Shown: positions 9,690 to 19,194, counted from the stretch's first letter. The stretch is 64,000 nucleotides of DNA from Shouchella clausii (GCF_002250115.1 NZ_CP019985.1:3534001-3598000), one strand, 5' to 3'. A program made the numbers and translations. Notes: generated by a model from the sequence alone, not told the origin.

Positions 9690-9797
9690 ATGAACAAAAA
9701 TAAGGGGAGGATGAGACATCGCTGGAATGTAGAGTTGTGCAGCGATGCACGGTTCTACGTTACCGGTCATAACCATCGCCTTAACTCAGATCTCTGA
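9690..9797 (+). CDS. Doubtful 35-codon open frame
   Basis: An ATG preceded by GAAAGGTG at a good distance opens a 35-residue basic frame that ends at TGA. It resembles no family I know. It may be a gene remnant or chance; the good ribosome site is the only reason to list it. Confidence 0.2.
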   Translation: MNKNKGRMRHRWNVELCSDARFYVTGHNHRLNSDL

Positions 9798-10026
9798 GAA
9801 TAAGTAGCTTCCTGTAGAATCCCTCTATTGCCTAACAGAATGGGAGAGCAATTATTTTTTTGTAACAGATATAATTTATAGCGATTCGCCCATTTTGCTA
9901 CCTCGACACTTTGTCAATTCGTTTCTATGGAAACCATATGGAATCACTTAATTAACATAATATTAATTACGTTAATTTGGGCCGAACGAAATTCGCAAAA
10001 AATGTGCCGTAGATGGCACCCATTCA
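9798..10026. other. AT-rich gap with dyads
   Basis: No gene seen. It contains a 13-base palindrome TATGGaaaCCATA (9926-9938), an AT-rich imperfect palindrome bounded by ATTAAC and GTTAAT just downstream, and the terminator of the pseudogene to the right. Confidence 0.4.
9996..10019 (-). terminator. Terminator of the tubby-like pseudogene
   Basis: On the minus strand GTGCC-N6-GGCAC followed by ATTTTTTG. The stem is short (5 base pairs), but it lies 8 bases beyond the final stop codon. Confidence 0.6.
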
Positions 10027-10551
10027 TTAAAGCAACTCTTCAATGATGTCTTCGATGAATTCGGTCTCCTTCCGATAAATTTTCACCATAAAATACATCA
10101 AACAGGATAAGGAAAAGAGCAGGGCATGGCGCGATGCTTCTGCGTCGACGAGTAGATCAGCCCCTAAAAACGATTTAGGTTTAATGAGTGCGACTTTTTT
10201 TCCGTCTACGCTTATTTCTATTTCCTGGTCCTAATTTTCCTCTATCCGCCATTTTTTTCCGTGAATGGTGCCACTGACACAAAAATACAGAACACTGTTA
10301 AGCGTGTTGTCTTTTAGCTGAAATTCTTCGCCGTTGAGTTGGAACCGGTAAGTTGCAAATAGCAAACGGCCCTTTTTTATCCCTAGTGTCGCTCTTACGC
10401 CCTCTTGTTCAAAGACAAACGTAGTGCCTTTCTCATTTCCAGGAACAGTCGTTTTCTTTATTTCCCCTATTATACGCTCTTGTTCGTCTAGCACGGTGAC
10501 GCTCTTTTTATCATGAAGGATAAGCACATCTTTTATTTTAAAGCTTAGCAC
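10027..10551 (-). pseudogene. Tubby-like (LURP-one-related) protein broken by an amber codon
   Basis: A GTG start at 10551, with AAAGGGTG 7 bases upstream, opens 106 codons that end in TAG at 10233-10231. The same frame continues for 67 more coherent codons to TAA at 10029-10027. Removing the stop gives one protein of 174 residues. The upstream part has the strand-rich pattern VLDEQERIIGEIKK ... YRFQLNGEEFQLKD, and the downstream part ends in a hydrophobic segment FSLSCLMYFMVKIYRK, together resembling the YxjI/LOR tubby C-terminal fold. The stop is one change from CAG, AAG or GAG. The fold call is from memory of the pattern and is moderate; the interrupted frame is directly visible. Confidence 0.75.
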
Positions 10552-10716
10552 GATCGAACACCCTTTCTGTCTAGCTTTAGAACGATTCTTTATAATCGAA
10601 ATACGAGGACACGGAATAAAAGTTTCGCATTCCGCGTTTAAGATCGAGAAAGCTAGCTAACATGAGGGTGGTAAAAACGCCATTCTTGGCTTTTGAACAT
10701 GGGGGAAAGACCGTTT

Positions 10717-11250
10717 TTAGCAGCCAATTCCAAACGCCTGTTTTCCATATGCTAAAAGCCCTTCATAAGGATCGCCACTAATCCCAAGCAAAGAAGCAAA
10801 CGCCGGCTCTGTTTTCATGCCTTGTTTTTTCATATCTATCGCTTTTTCTTTCCATTCAGGATGGGCCATTAAAAGCATGTGCTCAATTTTCATATGCAAA
10901 TAGGCATATTGACATTCCACACGTTGCGGCTGGCCAAATAGCTCGAACGCCTTTCCTTGATAGCAAAAGTTTGCCTTTACCGTCGGCACGCCGCGAATCT
11001 TTTTCCGTTTTAGCCGAAATTGTGGGAGTTCACGATACAGCGCCGTTACAGTTCGTTCAAATCGCTCAAATTGGCGGACGTCACAAATAACGTCTAAGTC
11101 GGAAGACGGAATGTCTATGCCGAGAGGGATCGTGCCGCATAATACCGGAGAGTAGTGTTTAAGTGCATTCATCAAATCGAGTTCTGTTAAAAGCCGATAA
11201 GCAAGTTGTTGAGAGTGTGTGCCAGTTTGTAAGTCAGCGAACGTTTTCAT
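10717..11250 (-). CDS. DUF4269 nucleotidyltransferase-like protein
   Basis: 177 residues. The segment CGTIPLGIDIPSSDLDVICDV has the G-x-D-x-D layout of a nucleotidyltransferase-type active site (IPSSDLDVICD), and YAYLHMKIEHMLLMAHPEWKE with ELFGQPQRVECQ agrees with the DUF4269 family as I know it. The substrate is unknown. ATG start with AAAGGAG 11 bases upstream. It stands alone, divergent from dinB across 284 bases. Confidence 0.75.
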   Translation of the reverse strand: MKTFADLQTGTHSQQLAYRLLTELDLMNALKHYSPVLCGTIPLGIDIPSSDLDVICDVRQFERFERTVTALYRELPQFRLKRKKIRGVPTVKANFCYQGKAFELFGQPQRVECQYAYLHMKIEHMLLMAHPEWKEKAIDMKKQGMKTEPAFASLLGISGDPYEGLLAYGKQAFGIGC

Positions 11251-11470
11251 AAGTAAGTGCGCTCCTTTATAATCGCAAAGAAGGTTCTATTTACAGGATA
11301 GCATAAACAAAAAAGAGGGTGGACTCGATTTAATGGAGTGCTGGATGTTTGTAGCAATACAAAGCTACTCGGATCGAAAAACGTCATCACAGGTCTCCGT
11401 CAACCAAAGAGACAAGCTAAAACCGATCGTTGTTATACAAAATTTCACATACCCTACTATAACATGGCAA

Positions 11471-11499
11471 TTGACAACCGATCAAACGTTCGCTAAAAT
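11471..11499 (+). promoter_or_regulatory. LexA-controlled promoter of dinB
   Basis: TTGACA (11471-11476), 17-base spacer, TAAAAT (11494-11499). The spacer holds CGATCAAACGTTCG (11479-11492), which matches the Bacillus LexA consensus CGAAC-N4-GTTCG except for one base. Bound LexA would cover the promoter completely. Confidence 0.8.
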
Positions 11500-11534
11500 G
11501 AAAATGGATACTGATTGGAAAGGGGAGAGGGAAG

Positions 11535-12659
11535 ATGCCGTTTTCTGCAGGGATTCAATTGCCAGAACCACATCGGGATACAACTAGGAAAATCATTCAC
11601 ATTGATATGGATGCTTTTTTTTCTTCTGTAGAGGAACGGGACTGCCCTTCTTTACGTGGGAAGCCGGTTATCATCGCAAAACATCCCCGGAAAACGGGTG
11701 GGAAGGGGATCGTCGCAACAGCGAATTATGTAGCGCGGCAATACGGCATCCGCTCGGCAATGAGCGCATATGAAGCTTATAAACGTTGTCCTGAGGGGAT
11801 CTTTATAGAAGGGAACTTTAGCGCTTATCGAGAGGCTTCACTTCAAATTAGGGACATTATGCATCGCTATACAGATTTAGTCGAGCCAATGTCCATTGAT
11901 GAAGCTTACTTGGATGTCACAGAAAACAAATTAAACATAAAAAGCGCGACCCTTCTTGCTAAAAACATTCAGCAAGATATTTGGCGGGAAACAAGGCTAA
12001 CAAGTTCAGCGGGCGTCTCCTACAATAAATTCATCGCGAAAATTGCCTCTGATTACCGGAAGCCAGCCGGCTTGACGGTCATCACGCCTGAACAAGCACT
12101 TGCCTTCATCCATCAATTGCCGATTGAAAAATTTCCTGGTATCGGTCCAAAAACAAGCAAAAAAATGCACGAGTTAAAAATCTACACAGGCGCAGACCTC
12201 TATCAAATGGAACAACTTGACTTGATCCATCATTTTGGCAAAGCAGGAATTTCCTATTATAGAAAAGCCCGTGGGATTGACAATAAGCCATTGAACTTAC
12301 AGCGTGAACGGAAATCGGTCGGGAAAGAACATACGTATTTCCAGCCTTTGACGTCTGAAGCCGCTGTCTTGAAAGAATTGCGCCGTTTAGCAAAAGAAGT
12401 GGAGGCGGTTTTGGAACGACACGGCAAACAATGTAAAACCATCGTTGTTAAAATTAGGTACCGTTCCTTTGAGACGCTAACAAGGCAAACCAGTTTCACG
12501 GCACCGATCCGAGACAGCGCCGACATTTATAGCTACGCAGCAGAACTTTGGGACAAATTCGGCCAGGTAGACCGAGAAATTCGCTTGCTCGGCGTAACCG
12601 CCACTAAACTGGAGCCTGTTGAACATCAAATGATTTCATTGTTTCCTTATCATTTATAG
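11535..12659 (+). CDS. dinB: Y-family DNA polymerase (Pol IV type)
   Basis: 374 residues. Catalytic blocks of error-prone polymerases are present: IIHIDMDAFFSSVEERD with the first metal-binding aspartates, the contact segment SAMSAYEAYKRCP, and SIDEAYLD with the second acidic pair. A helix-hairpin-helix IEKFPGIGPKTSKKM and a little-finger domain follow. It bypasses DNA lesions. The length is slightly short for the B. subtilis paralogues (just over 400 residues), mainly at the C-terminus, which also lacks a clear clamp-binding tail. The LexA box in its promoter points to SOS induction. The ATG at 11535 has GGGGAGAGGG upstream. Confidence 0.93.
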   Translation: MPFSAGIQLPEPHRDTTRKIIHIDMDAFFSSVEERDCPSLRGKPVIIAKHPRKTGGKGIVATANYVARQYGIRSAMSAYEAYKRCPEGIFIEGNFSAYREASLQIRDIMHRYTDLVEPMSIDEAYLDVTENKLNIKSATLLAKNIQQDIWRETRLTSSAGVSYNKFIAKIASDYRKPAGLTVITPEQALAFIHQLPIEKFPGIGPKTSKKMHELKIYTGADLYQMEQLDLIHHFGKAGISYYRKARGIDNKPLNLQRERKSVGKEHTYFQPLTSEAAVLKELRRLAKEVEAVLERHGKQCKTIVVKIRYRSFETLTRQTSFTAPIRDSADIYSYAAELWDKFGQVDREIRLLGVTATKLEPVEHQMISLFPYHL

Positions 12660-12663
12660 GCTC

Positions 12664-12756
12664 CTAGAGAAAAAACAAAATAATCCCCACTATAATCAAC
12701 AAAATAAACAACACGAGGATGGTTACCAATAAAGCCCAGCTGTTGTCGTTATCCAT
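12664..12756 (-). CDS. 30-residue hydrophobic membrane peptide
   Basis: ATG at 12756 is preceded by AAGGAGGG with ideal spacing. The product has a short polar N-terminus (MDNDNSWA) and then one continuous transmembrane segment rich in L, I and V, with one glycine. It resembles the membrane part of YjcZ-type sporulation peptides but lacks their glycine-rich start. An imperfect SigK-like promoter (AC-N17-AATAGGCTA) lies upstream. The stop lies 4 bases beyond the stop of dinB on the other strand. Function unknown; it may be a sporulation or stress peptide. Confidence 0.65.
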   Translation of the reverse strand: MDNDNSWALLVTILVLFILLIIVGIILFFL

Positions 12757-12951
12757 ATAAACCCTCCTTGCCTTCCTTTGTTAGCCTATTCAACTGCATG
12801 AAATATGGTGATAACGGAATAATAAGCGCCCTTTTTCCGTTGCCTGCGATTGTAGCGCCCTCAAATCGCGATTTTCACGGTTTGACGGTTCTTCTTTTCC
12901 ACTATATATTTAGATTGACGAAATAAAATCGATAGTAGTATGTAAACGAAG

Positions 12952-14175
12952 GTGATTGGAATACAACCTGAAAAACGAAATTTGTTCATCATGTGGTTTG
13001 CCAACTTTTTTGTTTCGGCAAGTATGACGATGGTCATTCCTTTTTTATCGCTATACATTGAATCGTTTGGTCACTACAACGTTGATGAAGTCCAGCGCTG
13101 GGCAGGATATGTGTTTGCTGTCTCTTTTTTTGTTGCCTTTCTTGTTGCCCCGCTTTGGGGAAAAGTTGGCGACAGGTTTGGACGAAAAAAAGTGTTGCTC
13201 GGTACAGGATTAGGCATTGCCTTATCCGTCTTTTTTATGGGATACGTTCATTCTGCTGAACAGTTGTTTGTATTGCGCGCTTTTATGGGCCTTGCCACGG
13301 GCTTCATTCCCGCCTCAATGGCGTTGATTGCTGCCCAAAGTAGTAAAAAAACAGCAGGTGAAATGCTAGGAACTTTGCAAACAGGGACAGTTTCCGGCGG
13401 TTTGCTTGGACCTCTTTTTGGAGGATTGATCGCTGATACAGTGGGAATGGAACTTACATTTTTGTTGACGTCATCGATTCTCCTAATCGCAACAGTCCTC
13501 GTTTTAATTGGCGTAAAGGAAGTTGTTTACGAAGAAAAAGGGGAGAGGAAAAGAAAGTATCGTTCAAAAGAAGTGCTTGGGCGTATCGTAAAAAGCCCGC
13601 TGCTCTTAATGGTGATGTTTGTTGCTTTAATTGTGCAAATGGCGCTGTTTAGTGTTCAACCATTGCTCGCCTTATACGTCAACCAGATTACCCATAATAC
13701 TGAAAACATGGCTTTTTTAGCAGGTGCTGCCTTCTCGGTCACTGGGCTCGGCAATTTAATGCTAACTCGTACTTGGGGGCAATTCGGTGATCGGATTGGC
13801 CATGAAAAAGTTATGATGATTTTGCTGCTATTATCAGGCCTGTTGTTTATCCCACAAGCATTTGTCGGCTCTCTTTGGCAATTGATTGTCTTACGTTTTC
13901 TGTTTGGCATGGCCGTAGGCGGCTTATTACCGTGCACAACTGCTTTTATCCGTCAGGCGTGCCCTGTTGCTATGCAAGGGGAAGTACTTGGCTATAACCA
14001 AAGTTTTCGCTTTCTTGGAAATGTGTTAGGGCCCGTTCTCGGCGGAATGATAGCAAGTGGCTATGGCATCCCATATGTATTTATCTCGGCTGGCTTGCTG
14101 TTCCTGATGACAGCAGTCGTGCTTAAATGGACTCTTAGTCATCAGCAAAAGGAACATAGCAGCCAACCAGACTAA
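12952..14175 (+). CDS. MFS drug-efflux transporter (DHA1 type)
   Basis: About 407 residues with the 12-helix pattern of drug exporters. Motif A occurs in both halves: GKVGDRFGRKKVLL after helix 2 and GQFGDRIGHEKVMM after helix 8; motif C-like GTVSGGLLGPLFGGL is in helix 5. Probably proton-driven export of small toxic compounds. The start is odd: a GTG at 12952 is in frame, but the best ribosome site (GAAGGTGAT) overlaps it and points instead to an ATA codon at 12961, three codons later, where relatives would have ATG. Either GTG or the rare ATA is used, and expression may be weak. Confidence 0.88.
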   Translation: MIGIQPEKRNLFIMWFANFFVSASMTMVIPFLSLYIESFGHYNVDEVQRWAGYVFAVSFFVAFLVAPLWGKVGDRFGRKKVLLGTGLGIALSVFFMGYVHSAEQLFVLRAFMGLATGFIPASMALIAAQSSKKTAGEMLGTLQTGTVSGGLLGPLFGGLIADTVGMELTFLLTSSILLIATVLVLIGVKEVVYEEKGERKRKYRSKEVLGRIVKSPLLLMVMFVALIVQMALFSVQPLLALYVNQITHNTENMAFLAGAAFSVTGLGNLMLTRTWGQFGDRIGHEKVMMILLLLSGLLFIPQAFVGSLWQLIVLRFLFGMAVGGLLPCTTAFIRQACPVAMQGEVLGYNQSFRFLGNVLGPVLGGMIASGYGIPYVFISAGLLFLMTAVVLKWTLSHQQKEHSSQPD

Positions 14176-14209
14176 AAAAGCTTTCTGCGAGTGCTCTTCG
14201 CAAGAAAGC
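14174..14209 (-). terminator. Hairpin after the MFS gene, oriented for the minus strand
   Basis: GCTTTCT-GCGA and TCGC-A-AGAAAGC pair; the T run (TTTTTT) is present only when read on the minus strand. No minus-strand gene lies close to its right other than lexA, so it may be a back-up terminator. Confidence 0.5.
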
Positions 14210-14535
14210 AAATGAAATTGAGGCTAATACGTTGGGCGAGAGGTGTTCTATAGCTAATTTAGTTGTCAAATGCCGCTCTACCAGTGCTTGATCGTTCTTG
14301 TCCTTTCCGGTGCATTGGAAAAGCGAGTGTTATGGCGGTCATCAGAGCATAGCTATCATGCTAGTTAGCATCGCCTATCGTTATAGTAGTGCTAAGCTTG
14401 TTTTCCTTTGCATACTACTGGCAGATTTGTGAAGGCATTGGCAATTAAATATTGGAATAAGTAGAACGACCTTCTTCTCATTTATTATATGTACGAGCGA
14501 AGAAACTGCTTGGTCATTTGCAAGATGGCAGCTAC
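14210..14535. other. Gap without recognisable genes
   Basis: About 330 bases between the MFS gene and the lexA terminator. I see no ribosome site with an open frame, no repeat and no known RNA motif. Confidence 0.5.
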
Positions 14536-14573
14536 ACAAAAAAGACTCTTTTATCATTCGATGAAAGAGTCTT
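14536..14573 (-). terminator. Terminator of lexA
   Basis: On the minus strand AAGACTCTTT-N12-AAAGAGTCTT followed by TTTTG, about 55 bases after the lexA stop codon. Confidence 0.85.
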
Positions 14574-14628
14574 CAGACTGTAGGATAACGCTCGCATACT
14601 TCGTCGTTTGTCTCGGTCATATAGTCCG

Positions 14629-15255
14629 TTAGTGGATCGTGCGGAACACTCCGATGACTTTGCCGAGAATCGTACAGTTTTCAAGGATAATTGGTTCCAT
14701 TGAAGAATTCTCTGGTTGGAGACGAATGTAGTCCTTTTCCCGGAAAAACCGTTTTACTGTTGCTTCATTATCTTCTGTCATGGCTACAATAATATCGCCA
14801 TTATCGGCTGTTTGCTGTTGCCGTACGATCACTTGGTCTCCATCGTAAATACCTGCTTCAATCATGCTTTCCCCTTGAATGACAAGCGCATACGTATTGT
14901 CGTAAGCGGCAAGGTGGTCGGGGAGTGGCAAGTAATCTTCGACGTTTTCAACAGCAGTAATTGGCACACCTGCGGTAACTTTTCCGATTACCGGAATAAA
15001 GCTTGCTGTCTCTTTTTTGACAAATGTATCATTATCAAATCCGAGAGAAAGGACTTCAATCGCCCGCGGTTTAGTAGGATCGCGGCGAATGTAGCCTTTT
15101 TTTTCTAGTCTGGCCAAGTGGCCGTGTACGGTGGAACTTGAAGCAAGCCCAACAGCTTCACCAATTTCCCGGACGGACGGCGGGTACCCTTTTTTCTTTA
15201 CTTCATCTTTTATGTACGCCAAAATTTCTTCTTGGCGCTTCGATAATTTCGACAT
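14629..15255 (-). CDS. lexA: LexA, repressor of the SOS response
   Basis: 208 residues. An N-terminal winged helix ([24 protein letters not shown]) binds DNA, and a C-terminal S24 domain performs self-cleavage: the Ala95-Gly96 site in KVTAGVPI, catalytic Ser130 in QGESMIEAG and Lys168 in ATVKRFF. RecA filaments trigger the cleavage after DNA damage. The ATG at 15255 has AGGTGG upstream; an ATG 6 codons earlier lacks a ribosome site. It is divergent from the yneA operon, and LexA boxes lie between them, so it represses itself and that operon. Confidence 0.97.
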   Translation of the reverse strand: MSKLSKRQEEILAYIKDEVKKKGYPPSVREIGEAVGLASSSTVHGHLARLEKKGYIRRDPTKPRAIEVLSLGFDNDTFVKKETASFIPVIGKVTAGVPITAVENVEDYLPLPDHLAAYDNTYALVIQGESMIEAGIYDGDQVIVRQQQTADNGDIIVAMTEDNEATVKRFFREKDYIRLQPENSSMEPIILENCTILGKVIGVFRTIH

Positions 15256-15290
15256 TTTCCCACCTGCTTTCATATGACTGTTCTAAACAA

Positions 15291-15319
15291 ACTTTACCAT
15301 ATCGAACGTATGAACGCAA
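15291..15319 (-). promoter_or_regulatory. lexA promoter with a degenerate LexA box
   Basis: On the minus strand TTGCGT (15319-15314), 17-base spacer, TAAAGT (15296-15291). The spacer overlaps CGAACGTATGAACG (15303-15316), which fits the LexA consensus in the left half but has GAACG in place of GTTCG on the right. Confidence 0.55.
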
Positions 15320-15340
15320 ACATAAGTTCTAAAAAAGTAG

Positions 15341-15369
15341 TTGACACGAACAGTTGTTCTTTGTATTCT
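15341..15369 (+). promoter_or_regulatory. LexA-controlled promoter of the yneA operon
   Basis: TTGACA (15341-15346), 17-base spacer, TATTCT (15364-15369). The box CGAACAGTTGTTCT (15347-15360) fills the spacer. A second, weaker box AGAACAAACATTCT follows at 15376-15389. Confidence 0.85.
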
Positions 15370-15408
15370 GGTAACAGAACAAACATTCTCTAGGAACGGG
15401 TGATCGTG

Positions 15409-15591
15409 TTGAGGAAACAAGATATGGGGCTAGTAGGCGGCGGCATTTTGACGGTATTGTTCATTTTCTCAAGTTTGGTATGGCCTGGGGAGCAGGAAAA
15501 AGACGAAAACAAGAAACACGAACAGCAAATCATGCAAGAGCAAATCGTTGAAACGACTTCGATTGATCGTGTTTTTCTAATTGACAATTAA
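15409..15591 (+). CDS. yneA: YneA-like SOS cell-division inhibitor, apparently truncated
   Basis: 60 residues: one transmembrane segment near the N-terminus (GLVGGGILTVLFIFSSLVW) and a charged tail ending IDRVFLIDN. Position after lexA, the LexA-controlled promoter and the membrane anchor identify it as the yneA gene, whose product blocks division during SOS. The B. subtilis protein has about 105 residues with a LysM domain, absent here. After the TAA the same frame stays open for 40 codons and begins EYGSNVSKQIEGVKV, which recalls the YneA LysM region, so a nonsense mutation is possible. The TTG at 15409 is chosen for its spacing from GGGTGATC; GTG at 15406 or 15400 is also possible. Confidence 0.65.
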   Translation: MRKQDMGLVGGGILTVLFIFSSLVWPGEQEKDENKKHEQQIMQEQIVETTSIDRVFLIDN

Positions 15592-15625
15592 GAATACGGC
15601 AGCAACGTAAGTAAGCAAATCGAAG

Positions 15626-15655
15626 GTGTGAAAGTCAGAAGTGTGAAAGCCAGAA
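15626..15655 (+). repeat. Tandem 15-base direct repeat
   Basis: GTGTGAAAGTCAGAA (15626-15640) and GTGTGAAAGCCAGAA (15641-15655) are adjacent and differ at one base. They lie in the stretch after the yneA stop codon. Confidence 0.85.
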
Positions 15656-15701
15656 AGACATACTTCATCTTTTTTAGATCGGAGGCATCTTTGTTGGTAA
15701 A

Positions 15702-16479
<778 letters not shown>

Positions 16480-16651
16480 GCTGGTAGTTACCAGCAAAAA
16501 ATGATACAAAACAGTGCTGAAGGAGAATAGGCGAAGGAAGAAACGAGTCTATAGGGGTTCTTGAACAACGGTTTCTTGGAACGACACTTCCAACGCATAT
16601 GAGCGTGGCACAGCTATGCGATGTTTGTCTAGCCTTCCATAAGCGAATCGT

Positions 16652-16680
16652 TTGCCCTTGTGTTGCATGAGTGCTATGAT
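16652..16680 (+). promoter_or_regulatory. Promoter of ynzC
   Basis: TTGCCC (16652-16657), 17-base spacer, TATGAT (16675-16680), about 30 bases before the ynzC start. It would let ynzC be expressed outside SOS. Confidence 0.6.
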
Positions 16681-16710
16681 GAGGGGCGAAATAAAAGGTA
16701 GGTGATGACG

Positions 16711-16950
16711 ATGTTGTCAAAAGAAAAACTTGATCGCATCAATGAATTGTCAAAGCTAGCAAAAACAGTTGGTTTGACAAAAAAACAAGCAATGGAACAA
16801 AAAGCGCTCCGCAACGAATATTTGTCGGCTTTCCGCTCGTCGTTTACGGACCATCTCCATACTGTAAAAGTCGTCGACGCGAAAGGAAATGACGTGACAC
16901 CACAAAAATTAAAGGATAGCAAGGCGCAAAAACATAAACGATTGCATTAA
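16711..16950 (+). CDS. ynzC: YnzC (UPF0291 family) small protein
   Basis: 79 residues, mostly helical, with the family signature [10 protein letters not shown] ... [13 protein letters not shown] and [14 protein letters not shown]. It has a two-helix hairpin fold in B. subtilis and is the third gene of the SOS operon; its function is not established. ATG at 16711 chosen for spacing from AGGTAGGTGA; ATG 16705 is also in frame. The product is basic at the C-terminus (QKHKRLH). It has its own promoter and a strong terminator. Confidence 0.9.
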   Translation: MLSKEKLDRINELSKLAKTVGLTKKQAMEQKALRNEYLSAFRSSFTDHLHTVKVVDAKGNDVTPQKLKDSKAQKHKRLH

Positions 16951-16951
16951 C

Positions 16952-16984
16952 TGTACAAGTCTACTTAGGCTTGTACATTTTTTT
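16952..16984 (+). terminator. Terminator of ynzC
   Basis: TGTACAAG-N10-CTTGTACA followed by seven T, directly after the ynzC stop codon. Confidence 0.92.
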
Positions 16985-17035
16985 CAGAAAGTATATGATG
17001 AGAGGGAAAGAAGGCAGCAGAAAGGGTGTTATCCA

Positions 17036-19033
17036 TTGACAAAAAAAGTTGAAGAATTAGCTGTTAACACAATCCGTACGCTATCAATCGACAGCATTGA
17101 AAAAGCGAATTCCGGCCATCCAGGGATGCCGATGGGCGCAGCGCCGATGGCATTAAATTTGTGGACGAAGCATATGAACCATAACCCTGCAAACCCGAAG
17201 TGGTCAAATCGCGACCGCTTTGTGCTCTCTGCTGGCCATGGTTCCATGCTGCTATATAGTTTGCTCCATTTAAGTGGATACGACGTAACGCTTGACGACT
17301 TGAAGTCTTTCCGCCAGCTTGGCAGCCGTACGCCGGGCCATCCTGAATACGGACATACAGACGGAGTCGAAGCAACGACAGGGCCGCTTGGGCAAGGGAT
17401 TGCCATGGCAGTCGGCATGGCAATGGCAGAGCGTCATTTGGCGGCTACATACAATACTGATAACTATCCGATTGTTGACCATTATACGTATGCGATTTGC
17501 GGCGATGGCGATCTAATGGAAGGCGTTTCCCAAGAAGCAGCTTCATTAGCTGGCCACTTGAAGCTTGAACGTTTAATTGTCCTTTATGATTCAAATGACA
17601 TTTCACTTGACGGCGATTTGCATGAATCGTTCTCAGAGAGTGTCGAAGACCGTTTCAAAGCTTATGGCTGGCATGTTGTTCGTGTAGAAGATGGCACAGA
17701 CATGGAGGAAATTCACCGTGCGATTGAAGAAGCAAAACGTGTAGACCGTCCGACGCTCATTGAAGTCAAAACAGTCATTGGCTATGGTTCACCGAACAAA
17801 GCAGCTTCATCGGCGTCACACGGATCTCCACTTGGGGCTGAAGAAGTAAAGTTAACAAAAGAAGCATACAAGTGGACGTTTGAGGAAGACTTCTACATTC
17901 CAGAGGAAGTGAAGGCTTATTTTGCTGCAGTCAAAGAAGAAGGGGCAGCGAAAGAAGCAGAATGGAACGACTTGTTTGCGGCATACAAGGCAGAAAATCC
18001 TGAATTGGCTGCGCAGTACGAGCGCGCTTTCTCAGGGGAGCTGCCAGAAGGATTTGACCAAGCTTTGCCTGTTTATGAACATGGGACGAGCCTTGCAACA
18101 CGGGCTTCTTCAGGCGAGGCGCTCAATGCTCTTGCGGCCCACACGCCTGAATTGTTTGGCGGCTCTGCTGACCTTGCTGGCTCTAACAAAACAACGCTAA
18201 AAGGAGAAAGCAACTTTAGTCGCGAAAATTATGCTGGCCGCAATATTTGGTTTGGTGTCCGCGAATTTGCGATGGGAGCTGCCTTAAACGGAATGGCGCT
18301 CCACGGCGGATTGAAAGTATTTGGAGGAACCTTTTTTGTCTTCTCCGATTACCTGCGTCCGGCTATTCGCTTATCTGCGCTTATGGGCGTGCCAGTCACG
18401 TATGTGCTTACTCATGATAGCGTTGCTGTTGGCGAAGACGGTCCAACCCACGAACCGGTAGAGCATCTTGCGGCATTGCGGGCAATGCCTGGCTTGTCCG
18501 TTGTCCGTCCAGGTGACGGAAACGAAACAGCTGCGGCTTGGAAAATCGCACTAGAGTCGACAGACCGCCCAACGGCGCTCGTTCTTAGCCGCCAAAACGT
18601 CGATACGTTAAAAGGTACTGACAAAAAGGCTTATGAAGGGGTCAAAAAAGGGGCATACATTGTATCGGAGCCAAAAGATAAACCGGAAGTTGTGCTGTTG
18701 GCAACTGGTTCAGAAGTGCCGTTAGCTGTAAAAGCACAAGCTGCACTTGCTGATGAGGGCATCGATGCTTCAGTAGTTAGCATGCCGTCTTGGGATCGTT
18801 TTGAGGAGCAGCCACAGGAATACAAAGATGCGGTCATTCCGAGAGACGTAAAAGCGCGCCTGGCGATTGAAATGGGCTCTTCATTTGGATGGGCAAAATA
18901 CGTAGGCGACGAAGGAGACGTGCTTGGCATTGACACGTTTGGCGCTTCTGGAGCAGGTGAAGCGGTCATTGCTGAGTTCGGCTTTACGGTTGACAATGTC
19001 GTTTCACGGGCAAAAGCGTTGTTAAAGAAATAA
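17036..19033 (+). CDS. tkt: Transketolase
   Basis: 665 residues, full length. Transfers two-carbon units in the non-oxidative pentose phosphate pathway with thiamine diphosphate. The cofactor motif [20 protein letters not shown] ... NDIS, the N-terminal [15 protein letters not shown] and the catalytic [13 protein letters not shown] block are all present. TTG start with GAAAGGGTG upstream. It stands as a single unit between the ynzC terminator and its own terminator, in the same place as in B. subtilis. Confidence 0.97.
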   Translation: MTKKVEELAVNTIRTLSIDSIEKANSGHPGMPMGAAPMALNLWTKHMNHNPANPKWSNRDRFVLSAGHGSMLLYSLLHLSGYDVTLDDLKSFRQLGSRTPGHPEYGHTDGVEATTGPLGQGIAMAVGMAMAERHLAATYNTDNYPIVDHYTYAICGDGDLMEGVSQEAASLAGHLKLERLIVLYDSNDISLDGDLHESFSESVEDRFKAYGWHVVRVEDGTDMEEIHRAIEEAKRVDRPTLIEVKTVIGYGSPNKAASSASHGSPLGAEEVKLTKEAYKWTFEEDFYIPEEVKAYFAAVKEEGAAKEAEWNDLFAAYKAENPELAAQYERAFSGELPEGFDQALPVYEHGTSLATRASSGEALNALAAHTPELFGGSADLAGSNKTTLKGESNFSRENYAGRNIWFGVREFAMGAALNGMALHGGLKVFGGTFFVFSDYLRPAIRLSALMGVPVTYVLTHDSVAVGEDGPTHEPVEHLAALRAMPGLSVVRPGDGNETAAAWKIALESTDRPTALVLSRQNVDTLKGTDKKAYEGVKKGAYIVSEPKDKPEVVLLATGSEVPLAVKAQAALADEGIDASVVSMPSWDRFEEQPQEYKDAVIPRDVKARLAIEMGSSFGWAKYVGDEGDVLGIDTFGASGAGEAVIAEFGFTVDNVVSRAKALLKK

Positions 19034-19063
19034 GGCATGCGTTTGTCCTAATTGAGAATAACG

Positions 19064-19101
19064 AAAAAGAAAAAGGCTCTACCTGAGCCTTTTTCTTTTT
19101 C
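19064..19101 (+). terminator. Terminator of tkt
   Basis: GAAAAAGGCTC-TACCT-GAGCCTTTTTC followed by TTTTTC, about 30 bases after the tkt stop codon. Confidence 0.9.
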
Positions 19102-19108
19102 GACAAAA
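19097..19108 (-). promoter_or_regulatory. Spo0A box upstream of sirA
   Basis: TTCGACAAAA on the plus strand is TTTTGTCGAA on the minus strand, a perfect 0A box (TTTGTCGAA). It lies about 50 bases before the -10 sequence TATACT (19159-19164) of sirA, which has no clear -35, as expected for an activated promoter. sirA is a known Spo0A target in B. subtilis. Confidence 0.6.
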
Positions 19109-19194
19109 CTAGCGATCAATTTCAGCGGAAAAAGACAGTTATTTCAGAACAAAAAGTGTATACTAGCAGTAGCTTATCCGGGAGGCGATAGACA

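Noticed and set aside
11333..11587. 84-codon open frame upstream of dinB
   Set aside because: It has no ribosome site, covers the dinB promoter and LexA box, and overlaps the start of dinB in another frame.
14210..14535. Possible broken transposase between the MFS gene and lexA
   Set aside because: Neither strand gives a transposase motif or terminal inverted repeats; left as a gap.
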